From Brachypodius melanocephalos (Eukaryota > Chordata > Aves > Passeriformes > Pycnonotidae): a stretch of 64,000 nucleotides of DNA. Positions 26,270 to 40,000 of this stretch are shown piece after piece. The first letter of the stretch is position 1. Each line of letters opens with the position of its first letter. The stretch covers positions 3,114,069 through 3,178,068 of the forward strand of contig VZSR01002395.1 of the NCBI GenBank assembly GCA_013398615.1, written 5' to 3'. Made by a program: the position numbers and the translations under genes. The notes below the pieces were generated by a model. That model made no database searches. It worked only from the letters and a program-made list of their open reading frames with translations, and was not told where the DNA came from.

Positions 26270-26605
26270 TTCCCTGGCCCCTCCGCCCCTGGAGAGCCGC
26301 GGAGCGGGGGAGGAGGGCGGTGGAGTGCCCGAGCCCTACCTGGGCGCCCCGGCCGGGCAGGAGCGGACGGCGGCGGGTCCGGAGCGCGGCGGCGGCTGGG
26401 GCGGGGACGGGCCGAGACCGCGGGGGAGGGCCGGAGGAAGAGGAGGAGGGCAAGAGCAATAACAGCGGGAATAATAAATAATAGGAAGAAGAACAATCAC
26501 CGGAGCGTTGGAGCGGGAGCGCCCAGGCGGGTCTGGCCGCGGGGGAGGAGTTTGCCGGGGCCGGAGCTGCCGCCCCCAGCACCGCCCCCGGCCCCACGGT
26601 AGGGG
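26270..26605 (-). promoter_or_regulatory. FAM163A: CpG island, probable FAM163A promoter and first exon
   Basis: A dense run of CG dinucleotides and GC boxes (GGGGCGGGG). On the minus strand CCCAG followed by GTAGGG gives a good donor, placing the end of a non-coding first exon at 26340. No ATG-initiated frame was accepted here. Assignment to FAM163A rests on strand and order. Confidence 0.55.
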
Positions 26606-29600
26606 AAAGAGGGGGACACCCACTCAACACACACAAAGCCTAATCCTCTCCCGGGGGAACACACACTGGCAGCACCCCCAAACTCTTGGGTACTTTTAGG
26701 CTACCCCCAAAGCCAAGCCCTGCAGCACCCCAGTCAATGTCAAACCTGCAGCATCCCCATGCCCAGGTCCTGCAGCACCCCAGGCACCCCAAAGCCACTC
26801 TTGCAGTCCCTTGAGCACCCCCATCCCTAACAGCGTCTCCTGATGTCAGCACTGCCACATCCACATACTGGGTGTCCAGAGGCTCTGGCTCGATCCATTC
26901 ACCGTGTCCCAGCTACTCATACTCCTCTGCCTCTGCAAACAGCCAGGAGAAAAACCCATCACACACCACAGCCACGGGGACGAGCCAGGCCCGGGGGTGG
27001 GGATGCCAAGCCTGTCCACCTTTTTTCAGACAGAATGACCCCCCTCCCACAGCTCCCTTAGCAGACAGTGGCTCCCCAGTGTGAGGCCAGAGCCACTGCT
27101 GCCTTTGCTGCAAGCTCAGCCCATTGCTGTGTGCCCCAAGCCCGTGCTGGCACTGGGAACCCACACACATAAAAGGCGTTGTCCCCAGTAAGAGTTTCCA
27201 GCTGCTGGGAAGCCTTGAAGCTCCAAAGCAAGAGTTTAAGCTGGAGAAAGTACAGTTGCAGTTGGCATCACCTTTGGAAGCAGAGAGCTGCTCACTGCTG
27301 GGAGCTACAATAAAGATAATTGAACCTCGTGCCTTGAACCACGAGCTGACCGCTGCCAGTGTGAGGATGACTGTGCCAGGAGAACATGTGTTTGCCTGCT
27401 TCTCTCTGATTTTGGTCTCAACACGGCACAAAAGCCATGGCAAGGCAGCGCAGCTCGGTGGGATCGATGCAGAACCTCTGCTACGGCAAGGCAGGCAAAC
27501 TCTCCCGTGCTTCAGTTCCTAAGGACAAGACACCACGGATACTTTTCCTCCCTGCAGAGCAAGCTATAAAGCCGGGCAGAAAACACCACTCACCTTCTCC
27601 TCTGTCACCTTGCCGTCCGTCAGAGCATCCCGTTGGGCAGGGATTGCTCTCCCTGTTCTTCCAGCCCAGCCCTTGCAGCTGCTGGCTGCCTGTGCCAGGA
27701 GCCCGACCCGCTGATTCCTCCCCGGGATCCAGCAGCAGAGCCGAGCCGGGAGGAAATCACCGCTCGTTTGGATGCAAACGGCTCTGCGCCTTTAGCGAAA
27801 GGGCAGGATGAATTATGAAATGCAAAGGGGAGATAAGTGGATCCTGCCACAGCACTTACCCTCTGTGCTGCAGGATCCAAGCGCCCGCTGGCTGTGGGAT
27901 GAAGGGCTGCGTGGCACACACCAACACCTGCACTCGGCCCGGCCAGGGACAGCCTCCCTATTCCCCTGCCGGCAGGGGAATCCACATCATCCACTCCAGC
28001 ACATCAGAGGGCTGGCAAATACAGAGAAGCCCTGAGCGAGGAAAGCGAGCACGCAGAGTATTTCTGCGCAGGGTGGTAGAGATGCCTTTTCCCCTTAGCT
28101 GGGCTTCAGAGCTGCTGGAGGGATGGGAATTAGAGATATCCAGGCGAGCACGGAGGAGGAGGAGGCCAGGAAAAGTGACAAAGTCATTTCCTGGGCTGCT
28201 CTGGGCAGGATGCGAGGAGGTGATGACAGCCCAGGATGCAGGGAGAGCCACTTCTCCCCCCAGCAAGCGCTGCCAGGGCCACGGGAGGCACTATTACAGC
28301 TAATTCAGGAACTGACATTTCTCCTTTTCCAGGGATGGACATGGAAAAGGGTTTCTTTGGGATTAAGGAGTCACTTGGCTTACACAGAGCTGAGATTGCC
28401 CAGATGCAGATGATGCTCCTCCATCAGCCCCGTGGCTCTGGCCCAAAGCAGGCGGGCACTGCAGGAGACCACGACAAAGCCAATGTGAAACAGCATCGCT
28501 CCAGCGAGCAGGTTATCAGCTCGCCTGATTCCAGTGCTGGTCTCATTTTTTTTCCCCCTCAAGCTGTCTTTCCTATTGTTGTTTCATTATTTTTTAAGGC
28601 AATGCATGGGTGACCAAACAGAACAGAGAAGGTGGGATTCCCACTTTGTGGTGGCTGGGAAAAGCTCAGAAACAGGAGCGCCAGATGCTCCGCAACGGGG
28701 AAGAAAATTAAAGCCGAAGTTTTTGTTTTCAGTCGATGTGGTTTTAAATAAAACACACGGTTTGGGAGGCTCAGCTGGCGTGTTCAGAGTGTTTGAGGTT
28801 TGCACTACTGGCAAATCAAGCAGCGGTTTGGTACAAAATACTTGTCAAGTTCGTGTTTCAGTTTGTTTTGAGGCAAAAGCAACACAAAGCACCTGTGAAG
28901 CATCCTGCCTTGTTGGCATGTCAGGATCAGCTGCTGCTGGGGCACCACAAACAGCTCAGCATGCCCAGGCCCCAGGAACACCCTGGCAATAGAGGGATCA
29001 TGAGCCTGCCAGACTCTCACCCTCTGCAACCCTCAGATGTTGCAGTACCCACACATACAATTGACTTTAAAGCCTGTAAGTGTTGCAGCTAATCCAGTAT
29101 CAGCACGAGGAGTTCTTGTGGGTTTTATAAAACACCATCTTTCCCGTGCTGGAAAGGATTTCACTAACTAGTTTTTTTTAAAAAATAAAATACTTTTGGT
29201 TTCTTCTGGGTTTTTCTCTGTTGTAAAAAAAAATCTAAGCCCCCAGACTTCTCTTTCTATAATGATACTTCACACCCTCATTAATGAGGATGAACATAAC
29301 TCGGTGAGTCCTTAGTTGAGGTGCTTCTTCCACGATACCTGCACATGCAAACCCCACGAGATGCCCAGGTGTGTGCACAGAGCCCCAGCCCTGCTGCAGA
29401 GCCCTGCTCAGGGGTGCCCTTGCCTTGGTACCCCCCTGCACTCCAGCACATCAATCATTTCCTTCTCTTCAGGCCAGCATTCCCACCAGCCCAAAACGCT
29501 GATGCTGGAGGATGCTCAGGAGCTGAGCAGCTGCAGGCAGGAGAATTTATTTCGTTCTGAGCTGGATCTTGCTTTTATTTTCATTTTAGCAGAGCCCAAG

Positions 29601-32449
29601 GCTGCTGTATCAATCAGAAAAAGCCTGACAGTGCCAATTTCTGTCCTCACCTGCATCTAGGCTGCTCCTCACAGGTTTCAAGCTCTCTAGTTGCCTTGTG
29701 CAGTCAACATTAGGGCTTCTGGGCTGAAAATGGGGGATTAACATATGGAAAGGTCCTCAGGAGCCAGCCAGAGCGTGTTTCTGTGTCTCTGGTTGGGGAG
29801 GGAGTATATGCATAGGTTACAGTGTCTCAGCACGATCCTGTGATACCCTCACTGGACCTTCATCCCTCTCATCCCCATCCAGCAGCATATGGCCACAGCC
29901 TCCCAAGCCTGCCTGCTCCCTGGGGAGAGCTCAGGGGAGCTAATGCACAGCTTCCCCCTGCACAGCACATTTCCCATGCCAGATGTGCATTCATTAGTCA
30001 TCGTACACCTCGGTGGGTTTGCACAAACACTGAAAAATGAGCCCAGCCACACAAGGAATATCCAGCAGGAGCTGCCCAGCAGCCCCAACATCCCCTTTAT
30101 CTGAGGGATGTGCCCATCCTGCAACCCAGGGATCACACATAGCCAAGCACCAGTGTCACAGGAAGATCTGAGTGCTGCTGCACTCCCCCCAGATCTGATG
30201 TGTTTTGGGGACTGCAGAGATCCCTCATCTCAATGGGCTGGGGGAGAGATGCACCCACTGAATGGGGCAGGGAGTTGTTTTCTCCAGGAGCTGGTCAAGG
30301 GAGGGTGCATTGCCCAAAAGAGGATCTTTCTCCATCACTAAAACTATCTAGGAACTCCATTCTGGGTGTTGAGGAGCAGGGCTGTGCACACCGCACAGGG
30401 ACACATGGAATGAACCTTGGCTAATGTCCTTAGCCAAGAGTTGTGCTTTCTCCTTCCCAAAGATCAAGATCATTCAAGCTCAGCCTTGAGTATTTTACAT
30501 CCACAGCTGCAGTGGTGTTCCCCCGGGGTAGGGGTTTACAGCTTTGGGCTGTGATGAGGCAGCAGGGTGGTATTAGCCCCTCACACTCCCAGAACATCAG
30601 CCTGGGAGCAAGAGCTGCTTCCCCCCTTCCCCAGGGACATGGGAAGAAGCTCAAAAGTCCAGGGGGGTCAAGGCACAGGATTTAAAGCTGTGGAGGGCAA
30701 ATCTGGGTAGCCCATGGGGTACTTTACCCATGTGCTCCTAGACCCTGCCAGGAGCTAAGGATGCACTTTACTTTACCTTGAGATAGTTCAGGCATGTGGA
30801 AAGTATCCCACATTGCATTTTGGACCGTTCAGTCTAAAACTGGGCTGTTTGCCCTGAGCTGAGTAAACACATCCCTCCAGGTTCATCCTGCCCACGAGAC
30901 ATAGAGTGAGCCACACAAAGGGAACAGGCTCCCTCACATGGGGTTAGGGCAAGTTTGGGATAAAAAAGGGGGAAGGGACAGCACCACCAGCTGTATCAAG
31001 CTACAAGAATGGTGGTGCCTGTAGAAAACCTGGATAAATTAAATAACCTGTAGATTTTCACCCTCCTTGCCCAGCACATGTGAAGAGGCAGGGTTTTTCC
31101 CAGCCAACACAGACATCCCATGGGGAAAGTGCTGATGCCCTTTCCACCACTAGTGGATACAGCTCTGGCATGAGACACAGCTTTCTTTTTGCCCACCCAC
31201 AAACATGAAACCTAAATATTTGATGGATCTGAACCATTTTTCTTGGCTTCAGGATGGAAATGCCCCACCCTGTGAGCAACCTGGGGCTCTCTCTCAGCAA
31301 GGAGGTTTTACCCTGCTCCAGTGCTCCCCTGCTTAGGGGAGATGGGCTGCAGGGAGGTGATGCAGGTTGGCTCTCAGGGATTTCCTTGGTGCATCGATTG
31401 CTGAGGGGTCTCTGTGCCTGCCAAGCCACAGCCCTGCTTGTCTTGGCAGAGGCCCATCGATCACTGTGGGCACAGCCACAGCACTGGGTTGGTAGGGAAA
31501 CATGCCCAGAGGGATTTGTGGTTCATGTGGCTCCAAGCAGGGCCAGCAGCAGGCACAGGGAACAGCCCATGCCAGCCCCAGAGAGGGAGTTTGGGTGATT
31601 CTTAGCAGAGTAGGAAGGACAGACAGAGCAGAAAATTAACTCCTTGCAGCCAAGGGTGACCTTACCACACACACACCAACCACCTCTCTGGGCTCATGGT
31701 AACACAAGCTCCGTGGTTTGGTTGGAGCATCCCCCCAGGAATCACCTGTGGGCCATCCACGTGACAGGGCAGCATGGGGCAAACCCACAGGGAAGAAGTC
31801 AGGCTCATACCCTGGCAAGCTTCAGGAGCCATCAGCAAGGAGCAAGGGGGGCAGTGGTGCTACCCCAACCCAAACCAACACCCCTAAACCCCTGCACAGG
31901 GCTGGGCTAAGACCTCCACTGGAAGATTTTCTCCCCTCTTTAGGGAGCAGAGGCCTCTCCAACCTTCCTGTCTGCACAGGAGCCTTTCAAAGTCACACTC
32001 TGGTCATAATCAAGACAGCAGTGCCTGCCCAAACCCTGGCACGGGCTGATCCTGGCCGTGGGCAGACAAGCCTGGCTCTACTCTCCTTTGGCATAGGTGA
32101 GAGGGAGATCAGGGAAGATTGAGACATTACCCCAGTGACCACCAGACAGCCCCCAGGAGCCTGCAGGGCTCTGGCTGTCTGTATTCCCACCTTCCCTGCC
32201 CTTCCTCATGTTCTTGTCATATGTCAGCTCCTTTCCAGGTAGCTGCGAGCACATGGGCAGACAGAGCTTCTCAAACTGCTGTGAACAAGCCCAGGAGAGC
32301 AATGATGAGTCCTGGGGCAGCTCCCCTGCAGCATATGGGGCTGGAAATCCAGGGAGCTCCTCATGGGACATCGGCGGCCAGGACAGGGATGAGCGACAGC
32401 ATCTTCCCCTCTCACTGCCGAGCCGTGCAGCCCAATCTGTGAGGCTGGG

Positions 32450-32625
32450 AAGGTCGCTCAGCCCTTTTCTGGCCCGTTCCCTTCCCTTCCCGCAGCCCCC
32501 TGCGCTGGCTCCGGCTGAGGAGCCGCATGCGGCAGCCGGGGAGGGATGCCCGGCTCCGCACGCAGCCCGGCCACGGCCACACGTGTGCGGCAGGAGCGGG
32601 GGGAGCTCGGCCCCGGGTCACCCAA
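32450..32625. promoter_or_regulatory. Orphan CpG-rich patch
   Basis: A short CpG-dense stretch inside the gene-free interval. It includes the 12-base palindrome GCCGCATGCGGC (NRF1-like core) and CACACGTGTGCGG. No exon could be attached to it. It could be an enhancer, an alternative promoter or a non-coding RNA start. Confidence 0.3.
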
Positions 32626-35600
32626 ATGCAGCTGGAGCAGTGCGTGGGCTGAGCCTGCAGCGCTGAAAGGTTTCGAGCACCTCCAGTGCCTGGGGAGAGG
32701 CTCTCACCGCCATCCCAGCCCCTCTCCATGCTGCCTCCCAAAGTGGCCAGACCACCAAAACGAGCTGGTTTTACACTTCTTGCAGCCCCTCCCAATGTTT
32801 GGAAGTGCTGGGGAGAGCAGTGGGGGCAGCCATGGCCCCTGCAGCATCCCTGCCTCCCCGGCCCCTGCTCGCTCCAGCGTAGCCCGGACTTGTCCTCATT
32901 TCAGGCTGGGCAAACGGCGGCCCGGCCCCAGAGGTAGTGAGATGATGCCAAACCTCCTAATGGAGCTTGACAGCAGTGGGATTAAAAGCACAAGTGAGAT
33001 CGCAACCCCTCTGCAATCAGCTTCTGCCCTGGAAGAGCTGAATCAGAAGAGAAACCTCCTGGCAGCAGGGAGGGGGTGAGGAGCCCGCTCAGGAAGGGTG
33101 AGGGCAGCAGGGGCCAGGGGGAGCCTCGTCCATCCCAAGCCCTCTTTACTTGCCCTGCCAACTCATTGCCAGCAAGAAGGGGCCAATCTTCCACTCCTGC
33201 AGCAGCACCAGGAAAGGATTTCACCAGCAGCAGTCCCAATTCCAACTGGTCCTAAACTTGGGATGCAGAACAGCCCACACCATCTGCCCCCTTCTTCTTG
33301 CTGCCTGCAAGGTCAAAGCATTCCACAGCATCCACAAGGAGCTCCCTCCTTTCTCTCTCTCCTTTGAATGTTGTGCTCGGAGTGGTGCCACTGACACTGG
33401 AAATGACACCTGAGCAGCTGGGTCCAAGTTAGAGAGAGATGGGAGCACTCAGCTGGATGCAAGGGGTGCTCAGGAGGACACCCACAGCCCCTGTTCCTGT
33501 GGGACAGTGTGTGCACAGATCCTTGCAGCCAGCACCAAACCCCAGAGCACAGCCCTGCTTCAACCAAAAGGCACCATTTCCCACCCAAGGGATGCTCCAG
33601 CAGAACTGCTGCCTCACACATTCCTTCCTGCCAGCAGGAATATCCTGGCTTTTCCCCCAAAGCCACCCAAACGGGCCTTTGCAGAGATGCAGCGGTGGCC
33701 AGCTTGGATGAGCCATCCCAGGGATGTCCTCCAAAAGGCCAGCAAGACACAAGCACTGTCTCCATCTCTGCTCATCCAAAACCCAGCAGCCAGAGGCTGC
33801 TCTCCTGCCTGGCAGTGATTTTCTCCCAGCAAAATGCAAGGCAAAACCAAGACTTTTTACTGCAAGAAAAAGGGAGCCACTCCTGGGAAGGGTGGGAAGA
33901 GCTGATGGCTCTTGGCACAGTGCTCAGGCTGAAAAGCTCCAACTCCAGACCTTATTTTGCAGTGACCTGTACCAAGATTTGGCTTTTCCCTTTTTCTTGC
34001 CAAATGGAAAGAAAAAGAAAGCCTTCCAGGTCAGAGGAAAGAAAAGCATTTACTTGTGGGTCAAGTGAAACAATCTGATGCAGGGTTGAATGCACTTTTT
34101 CCCTCCCCAAACAAGGAAAAGATTCAATTTCCATCTCAAAAAAAACCCATCTAAAAATAAAAACACAAACGTTTTTAGGGTCAGAAGCACTCAATTTTGG
34201 TTTTCAAGCCCAAATGATTCTGTCAGCTGAACCCCACGTTGCAAAGCATGGCTTGAAAGTGCAGAGGGGCGGGGAGGGATGGGCTCAGGCACTGAAATGT
34301 CACCCTCGCTGAGATGGCAGAGCCACAGCGACCACGGCATGGCCAGCCCAGGACCACCCGTGTCCCAGGAGGGCAGCCTGGGAGCCCTGAGCTCCGCTCC
34401 TGCCTGGCTGCAGTGCCGGGAGGGAGGGAGAGAGGGAGGGAGGTGTTTGGCCACCTCTGCAGCACTGCTCATCCAAAGCGAGCTGTCACTTCCCATGCTC
34501 CTGGCCAGCCAAATCCTTCCTGACATCCCGTTTAAAACTCAAAGTACCCGATTACCGCCACGGCCAGGAGAGACTCTTCCATAAACACACCCCCCAAAAC
34601 AAAATCCCTGCCCGGAGCACTGCTCGTCACCCTTCCCACACCCGCCCACATGCCAGGGGTACCTGGATCCTTCTTTGAGGTGGTCCAGGTGTGGCTCTGC
34701 TCTCACGGGCATGGCCCCAGGCACAGGGACACCACATTTCCAGCACCTGCTCTCTCCTCCCGCAGCTCCATCCACGTGCCAGGGCTGACCCCAGAGCCTC
34801 CCGTCCCTGAGTCCATTAGCAAATCCCCAGAGCACACACCTTGCTGGTGTTTTGCTAAACCCTGGCTTTTAGGGAGAGCTGCAGAGCTATGCTGCCTTTC
34901 AATTTTTAATTTCCTCTAAACATTTTGGTCCTCTCCCCAGGGACTCTGAGCTGATCACCTCTGCTGGCAGCACAGCTGCCCCACAACTGTGGGAAAGGGG
35001 GAAACCAGGGGCAAGGGAGGGGAAAGCAGCTCCACCCCAAGCTCCTTTGGAGGAGCAGGACCCCTTTACATGCAGACCCTGGGATAAGGAGCATCCGCAC
35101 TGGGCTCCCCAGTGCCCCATGGAGATGCTCCACAAGGAAGAGGGGAGATGACTCCAGATCTCTCTAGGAGGGACATGACACCTGCAGGATTTTTGCAGAG
35201 CAGAGCCCCCTCCTCCTTCCATCATTCAGAGCAGAGCACCCTCCTCTTTCCATCATTCACCTCTGTGGGTCTGGGTTCCCCCAAAATTGACAAGGTTTAT
35301 CAAGTTATCCAGTGCCTGGAACAGCTGCCTTCCCCACCACCTGTCACCAGCACACAGCAATGCTCAAGAGCAAGGACATGAATACAGCATCACTTTCCAG
35401 TCCCTGAGGCATCTTTGTCATTTTTCCACTGCCTTAGGCAACAAATGTACCAACAGGGACCTGCTGGGCATGAGGAATGTGAGCTCAACTGCTCCGGGAA
35501 GGGAGATGCTGGGAAGAGCAGCTCAGATTCACAGAGCTGGGAAGAGCAGCTCAGACCACCTTGGAGCAGCGGAGCAGCTCCAGGTGGGTTTTCTGTCCCT

Positions 35601-36686
35601 CAGGTGCTGGGGGCATCCAGGCTCAGGGTTAAGGTTCAGTTCTTCACCTTTCATCTTGATTGAAAGTGCATGGAAAACTAAGCAAGCACTTGCAGACAAC
35701 ATGTGAATGGAAAAACCGCAAAGAAGAAAGAAATGCTGATCAGTTCAGCATGAGGAAAGGTCCATGGAATAGCAGCAAGGCCCTGCAGCCCACCTTCAGC
35801 AGGTACCCAGGGGACAAAAAGACTGATGTACCTGGAATGTGCTCCCTCCGTACCCAAACTGGGAGGTTTGGGAGTTCCCAAATCACTGTTTAACACTTGC
35901 TGGTTCCCTCCCACAAATTTGCTGCTACCTTTCTGCACACAGGTAAGCTCTCAATATGCACACAGCACCTTCCAGACCCCACGGCATCTCCCCATTCCCA
36001 ATTTCCCGAAACAGCAGTGGGACCCAGCCCCAAAGCTCCCAGTTCCATGCCCAGGCAGCCTGGGGACCTGCTGCACCCCAGGCAGGGAGCAGGGGAGGGG
36101 CAGCTCCTGCTGGGCACGGGGACCTGCCCACTGAGCAGGATGTTCTTCAGCCCATCACCTCCCTGGCCCTCCCAGGCCCCCAGAGGAGTGTGAGGCTGCA
36201 GGGAGCCGAGCTGCTGAGCACTGGCCTCGGCTGCCACCTAGCAGTGACCCAGCAGCAGCAGGGACACGCTGACAGCTCTTCCAAGTTCAAGCCCCTGCTG
36301 CAGCCCAGGGAGGCGCCAAAGAGGATCTGGGGGTCTTCTCAGGACACCCCACTCTGGCCCCAGCTGTCACTCACCCCCCTGAAACCAAAAGGGGGTTCCA
36401 CAGCAGAGGGCAAGAGCAAGCTCAGCTCTGTTACAGTGATGGATGACAAAAATACGCAGTGAGTGCCCCAACCCAAATGCAGCACCAGAGATGTCAGGAA
36501 ACCTCTGAACCTCCCCACAGGGTTGGAGCCCTGCTCCTTCCTCGGTGTTCTCTTTCCATCTCTTTCATTAGCCTTCTCAGCAGCTGCTTTCTAACCAGCC
36601 ACAGATTTTTGGTTTTTAGCTGTGTCACATCCCAAACTACCCTTAAATACCAAAATTAAAAAAAAAAAAAAAAGAAAAGAATAATA

Positions 36687-36742
36687 CAATGGTTTGGGTT
36701 GAAAGAGAGCTTTAAAGATCAACTTTAAAGTCCAATCCACAA
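36687..36742 (-). mobile_element. Short CR1-like 3' fragment
   Basis: ATGGTTTGGGTTGAAAGAGA followed by 'gctttaaagatcaactttaa' resembles the reverse complement of a CR1 terminus, beside a poly-A run. It is short and diverged. Confidence 0.45.
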
Positions 36743-37049
36743 ACATCTTATGCTGGGCTTTTACCCATTCCAGTATTACTGCTAGTATAATTCAGCTTTT
36801 CTTGGCGGTTTGCAGAGGGAGATACCTCTGGCAGGATTGCAGGTGGGCACAGAATGGCCCTTGAAGCCCCTGAAGGTGTGAGGAACACTCCAGGTCCCAG
36901 AAAAGCAGCTGGCTGCCAGCATTCCTAACCAGGGCTCTTCTGTTTTCACAGCTTTTCTCTGCATGAACACCCATCAGGATCACTTACCACACGCAAGGAG
37001 CTACACAAACATGGTCAAGCTTCAGGCTCTCTCTCACTGGATTGCTTAC

Positions 37050-40000
37050 AGATTTTATTCCAGATCTTTAACATGAGATTCCTGACACTTTGTACACATG
37101 ACATCCAACAAATCACAGCATCATCTTCTTGGGGAAGGAGTTTTCTTCGGCTCTCCTCGCAGCAAGGAGCGTGTAGAGCAGCCACTGTGTTCAAAACCAA
37201 AACCACATCCCCACATAATGTCAAAACAGCTCATGCACTGAAGGAGAGAGGGACAGGCAGCCAGTTTCCCTCTCCTAAACTTAAAGGATACATAACACAA
37301 TGTGACACTTGGATGTTCTCCTGAACCATTACATTAAAGAGCAGTAACTCAGTACACCACTGGTACAACAAAACCAAACTATTTTCCTGAAAGTAAAACT
37401 AACACTTATCACACCTGCTGGCACACCTGAGACATCACATTCCAGGTTTTTTCAAGGGATTAAACGTTTCTGAACAAAAAAAAAGCCCTGACAGTTCACT
37501 CATACAGGGAGCCTAAGCTGCTCCAGACAGCCTTCCTTGGCAGCAGCTCCAGCTTCTCCCCTCTTATCTCTTATCACACCTTCCTTGTCAGGCTGGGCAG
37601 CCAGTGGAAGCAGGCATGGGAAGTGGCCAATCATGCAGCTGCCAACACTGCAGAGAGCAGGGCAGGAGGGACACACAGCTCCTGAGGTGACCCTTGGTCA
37701 CAGAACCCAGAGCACCACAGAGGCCAACCATGAGACACCCAGAAAGGTCTTCGTCTTCATGTTTTCTTCATCTGCCTAAAGAGAAACACAGAAAAGAAAG
37801 GTCAAATCTACACAGGCAAATCCAAGAGCTCCAGTTCAGACTGAAATCCCTTTTGCCTGCATCTCGCCAGGTCATGGAAAGAAGATTTGCAACTGCACAC
37901 CTATTTGATGAGTCTGACATGGTATAATGCAAGGACCCCTCTCCCTCTCCTCCTGTTGCTCCACCTCCACTTCTCCAAAGGTGGGAAATCGGATGTGAAT
38001 TCAGTAGTTTTTGTCTGAGGAACTCTAGAGAGAAAGTTCCAAGGCATAAACAGCCACTGCCTTTGGCAAGTCACTTAATTCACCTTGTAAATTGAGCAGC
38101 TCTTGTATGGGTGTTGTAAATTCTTCCATCATTTGGAAGACGGAAGACAAACACACACACAGGGAACTCATAGGGTTTACAAAATGCTTTAGTTCCTTAT
38201 GGCTGAGAGACTGGGAGACTCAGTATGAAATGAACACTGGAGTGGAGAAACAAATGCTTTTGAATGTAAGCAGCAGAAAGTCTAGAAAAGAGAACAAAAC
38301 CCAACAATGAGAGAATTAACTCTCAATTCATTTGTTCCTGTTAAAAAAATTAGAGATCCATTTTGCTGCACAAAGGTCAACCCAACATATTGCATGCAAC
38401 TCTTTATTATTGTGTTATCTCCAGCCCACAGAAACACCAGCATTTCCATCTGTGCCAGCAGCACCAGCCTTAGGATACCCAAGAGGGGACTCAAAACTCA
38501 CAGCACAGTAACAGACTGCTCAACTTTCTGCCAGTCAATTTTGACTGATGGATCTGTTCATACTGTCAAGGGGGCCCAGCATGAATAGTGCTGCCAGGAG
38601 TCCAACAGCTTCCTAAAGTTGGGCCCTGCTGGAAAAACTCTGTATCTGATCTGAGTAATCCTGCCTCGTTTCTGCTGGTTGCCTGGAGTAAATAAAGGAG
38701 GTCTAAAGGTCTTCCACTGACTTGACTAAGACAGCAGGCATTGAGGACTCTCCAAGAGAATGAGCTGTCTGTAAATGTATGCAAAAAAATCCAGAGGGTG
38801 CAATCAGTGCACACTCAGCTCATTAGCTGCCCCGATCTTAATTACCTCTCAAAATTTACAAACAAGTGGAAGGTCAGCAAATGGATAATTAAAAAATAGG
38901 AACAACAAGACTACACAACAATAATCCCCCAGTCCCCTTGGCCAAAGGGCAGCTTTTCCTCCACAGCAAGCTGGAAAGAGCCATAGATTATTACAAGACA
39001 CAAGGCACCCTCTCTTAGCAAAGAATTAACAGCTGTCTCATCTCTCAGCAGCCCCACGCAGGACCAGTGACAGCAATGACTGAAGGAGTTTCTGCAAGGA
39101 GGCAGGAGCTGAGTCAGAGGAAGCCCCTCTGCATTTTTGCTTAAGAATTCAAATTAAATTTACATTTCAGGGATGTTCACTCATGTCTCAGCCACAGATG
39201 AGAGCTGACGTTTGTATTTTTTAACTCAGTCTGGAGGAGAAAACCAGTGACATGACAGACATGAAGCAATTCAACCACAGCTGCTCAAAAACTGGGTACT
39301 TGCTCTCCAGGCTGCTTCTGTTGTCAGGCACTCCTGCAGCAGCAAGGATGGCTGGGCAGCAGGAATTCAGTGCTGACAGGATGCCAAGACAGGCATCACT
39401 GGAGCCCAATTAGCCAACTACTCAGCTGGATACCAGCAGCCCACTGAAAACCTCTGCTTAACATGCAAGAAAAAATAGGGGTGTCAGGACAAGGTTACCG
39501 GATGATTTTTGTCTCTTCTTGCTGCCCACACCATTCTTACTGAGGGACAGGATGCATTTATATTCCTCTAGTCTTCAAATCACCACCTGTGTCTGACTTT
39601 TATGAGTCTTGCTTTAGTCAGCTAGGTAAGGAACCCTCCAGATCCCTGCATTTGAAACTCAGAATTGCAGTCTTCTCCACATTACCTTCTTCCAAATACA
39701 ATAAGATGATGGTTTGTGTCTTTCTGTTCATTTGATAAATTGAGCAAGGACATTAATATCCATGACACACAGCTTACACAGAGTTTCTCTAGCACAGAAA
39801 CCCAAGTTGGCTAGGAAAAAAAAAAAAACAAAAAAAACCCCAAAACCTAGAGAAAATGACAACTTTACAAGTTACTAGCATTACACTTGTTTTCACTCTT
39901 CTTTCAGAGCAGTGTCAGAATCAGCCCCAGAGCAGGCCCACTGCTGAACACTTCAACAGCTGACATTGGCTTGAAAGGTGTTTTGGACTCTGTAATAAAA

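Larger units (their letters stand above)
15302..26339 (-). other. FAM163A: FAM163A upstream intronic region
   Basis: About 11 kb between the coding exons and the CpG-island promoter. I recognise no coding gene. It contains the two candidate 5' exons above, poly-A tracts (around 16951 and 19699), a GC-rich stretch at 20.3-20.9 kb with unusually long open frames, and patches dense in TAATTA-type homeodomain sites (about 16615-16700, 22325-22385, 22985-23035). Confidence 0.45.
26606..37049. other. Intergenic region between FAM163A promoter and TDRD5 3' end
   Basis: About 10 kb with no recognised gene, RNA or large repeat. Open frames are short and show no family resemblance. Visible items are a CpG-rich patch at 32.45-32.62 kb, a roughly 31-bp imperfect duplication at 35199-35258 and a poly-A run near 36657. 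Confidence 0.5.

Noticed and set aside
26340..26496. Signal-peptide-like hydrophobic start (FFLLFIIPAVIALALLLFL) on the minus strand
   Set aside because: It begins at TTG with a stop codon directly before it and no ATG, so it is not a translatable start.
25887..26636. 249-codon minus-strand frame across the CpG island
   Set aside because: GC-rich, Pro/Arg/Ser-dominated, no ATG start in a sensible context, and interrupted by a good splice donor at 26340. Best explained as non-coding exon plus intron.
37694..37927. Coiled-coil-looking plus-strand peptide (RSNLHRQIQELQFRLKSLL)
   Set aside because: No flanking exon structure, no known homologue, and the opposite strand at this place has a better splice acceptor. 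Treated as chance.
39221..39409. Minus-strand frame considered as a TDRD5 C-terminal exon
   Set aside because: No similarity to the recalled TDRD5 C-terminus and no convincing acceptor/donor pair.
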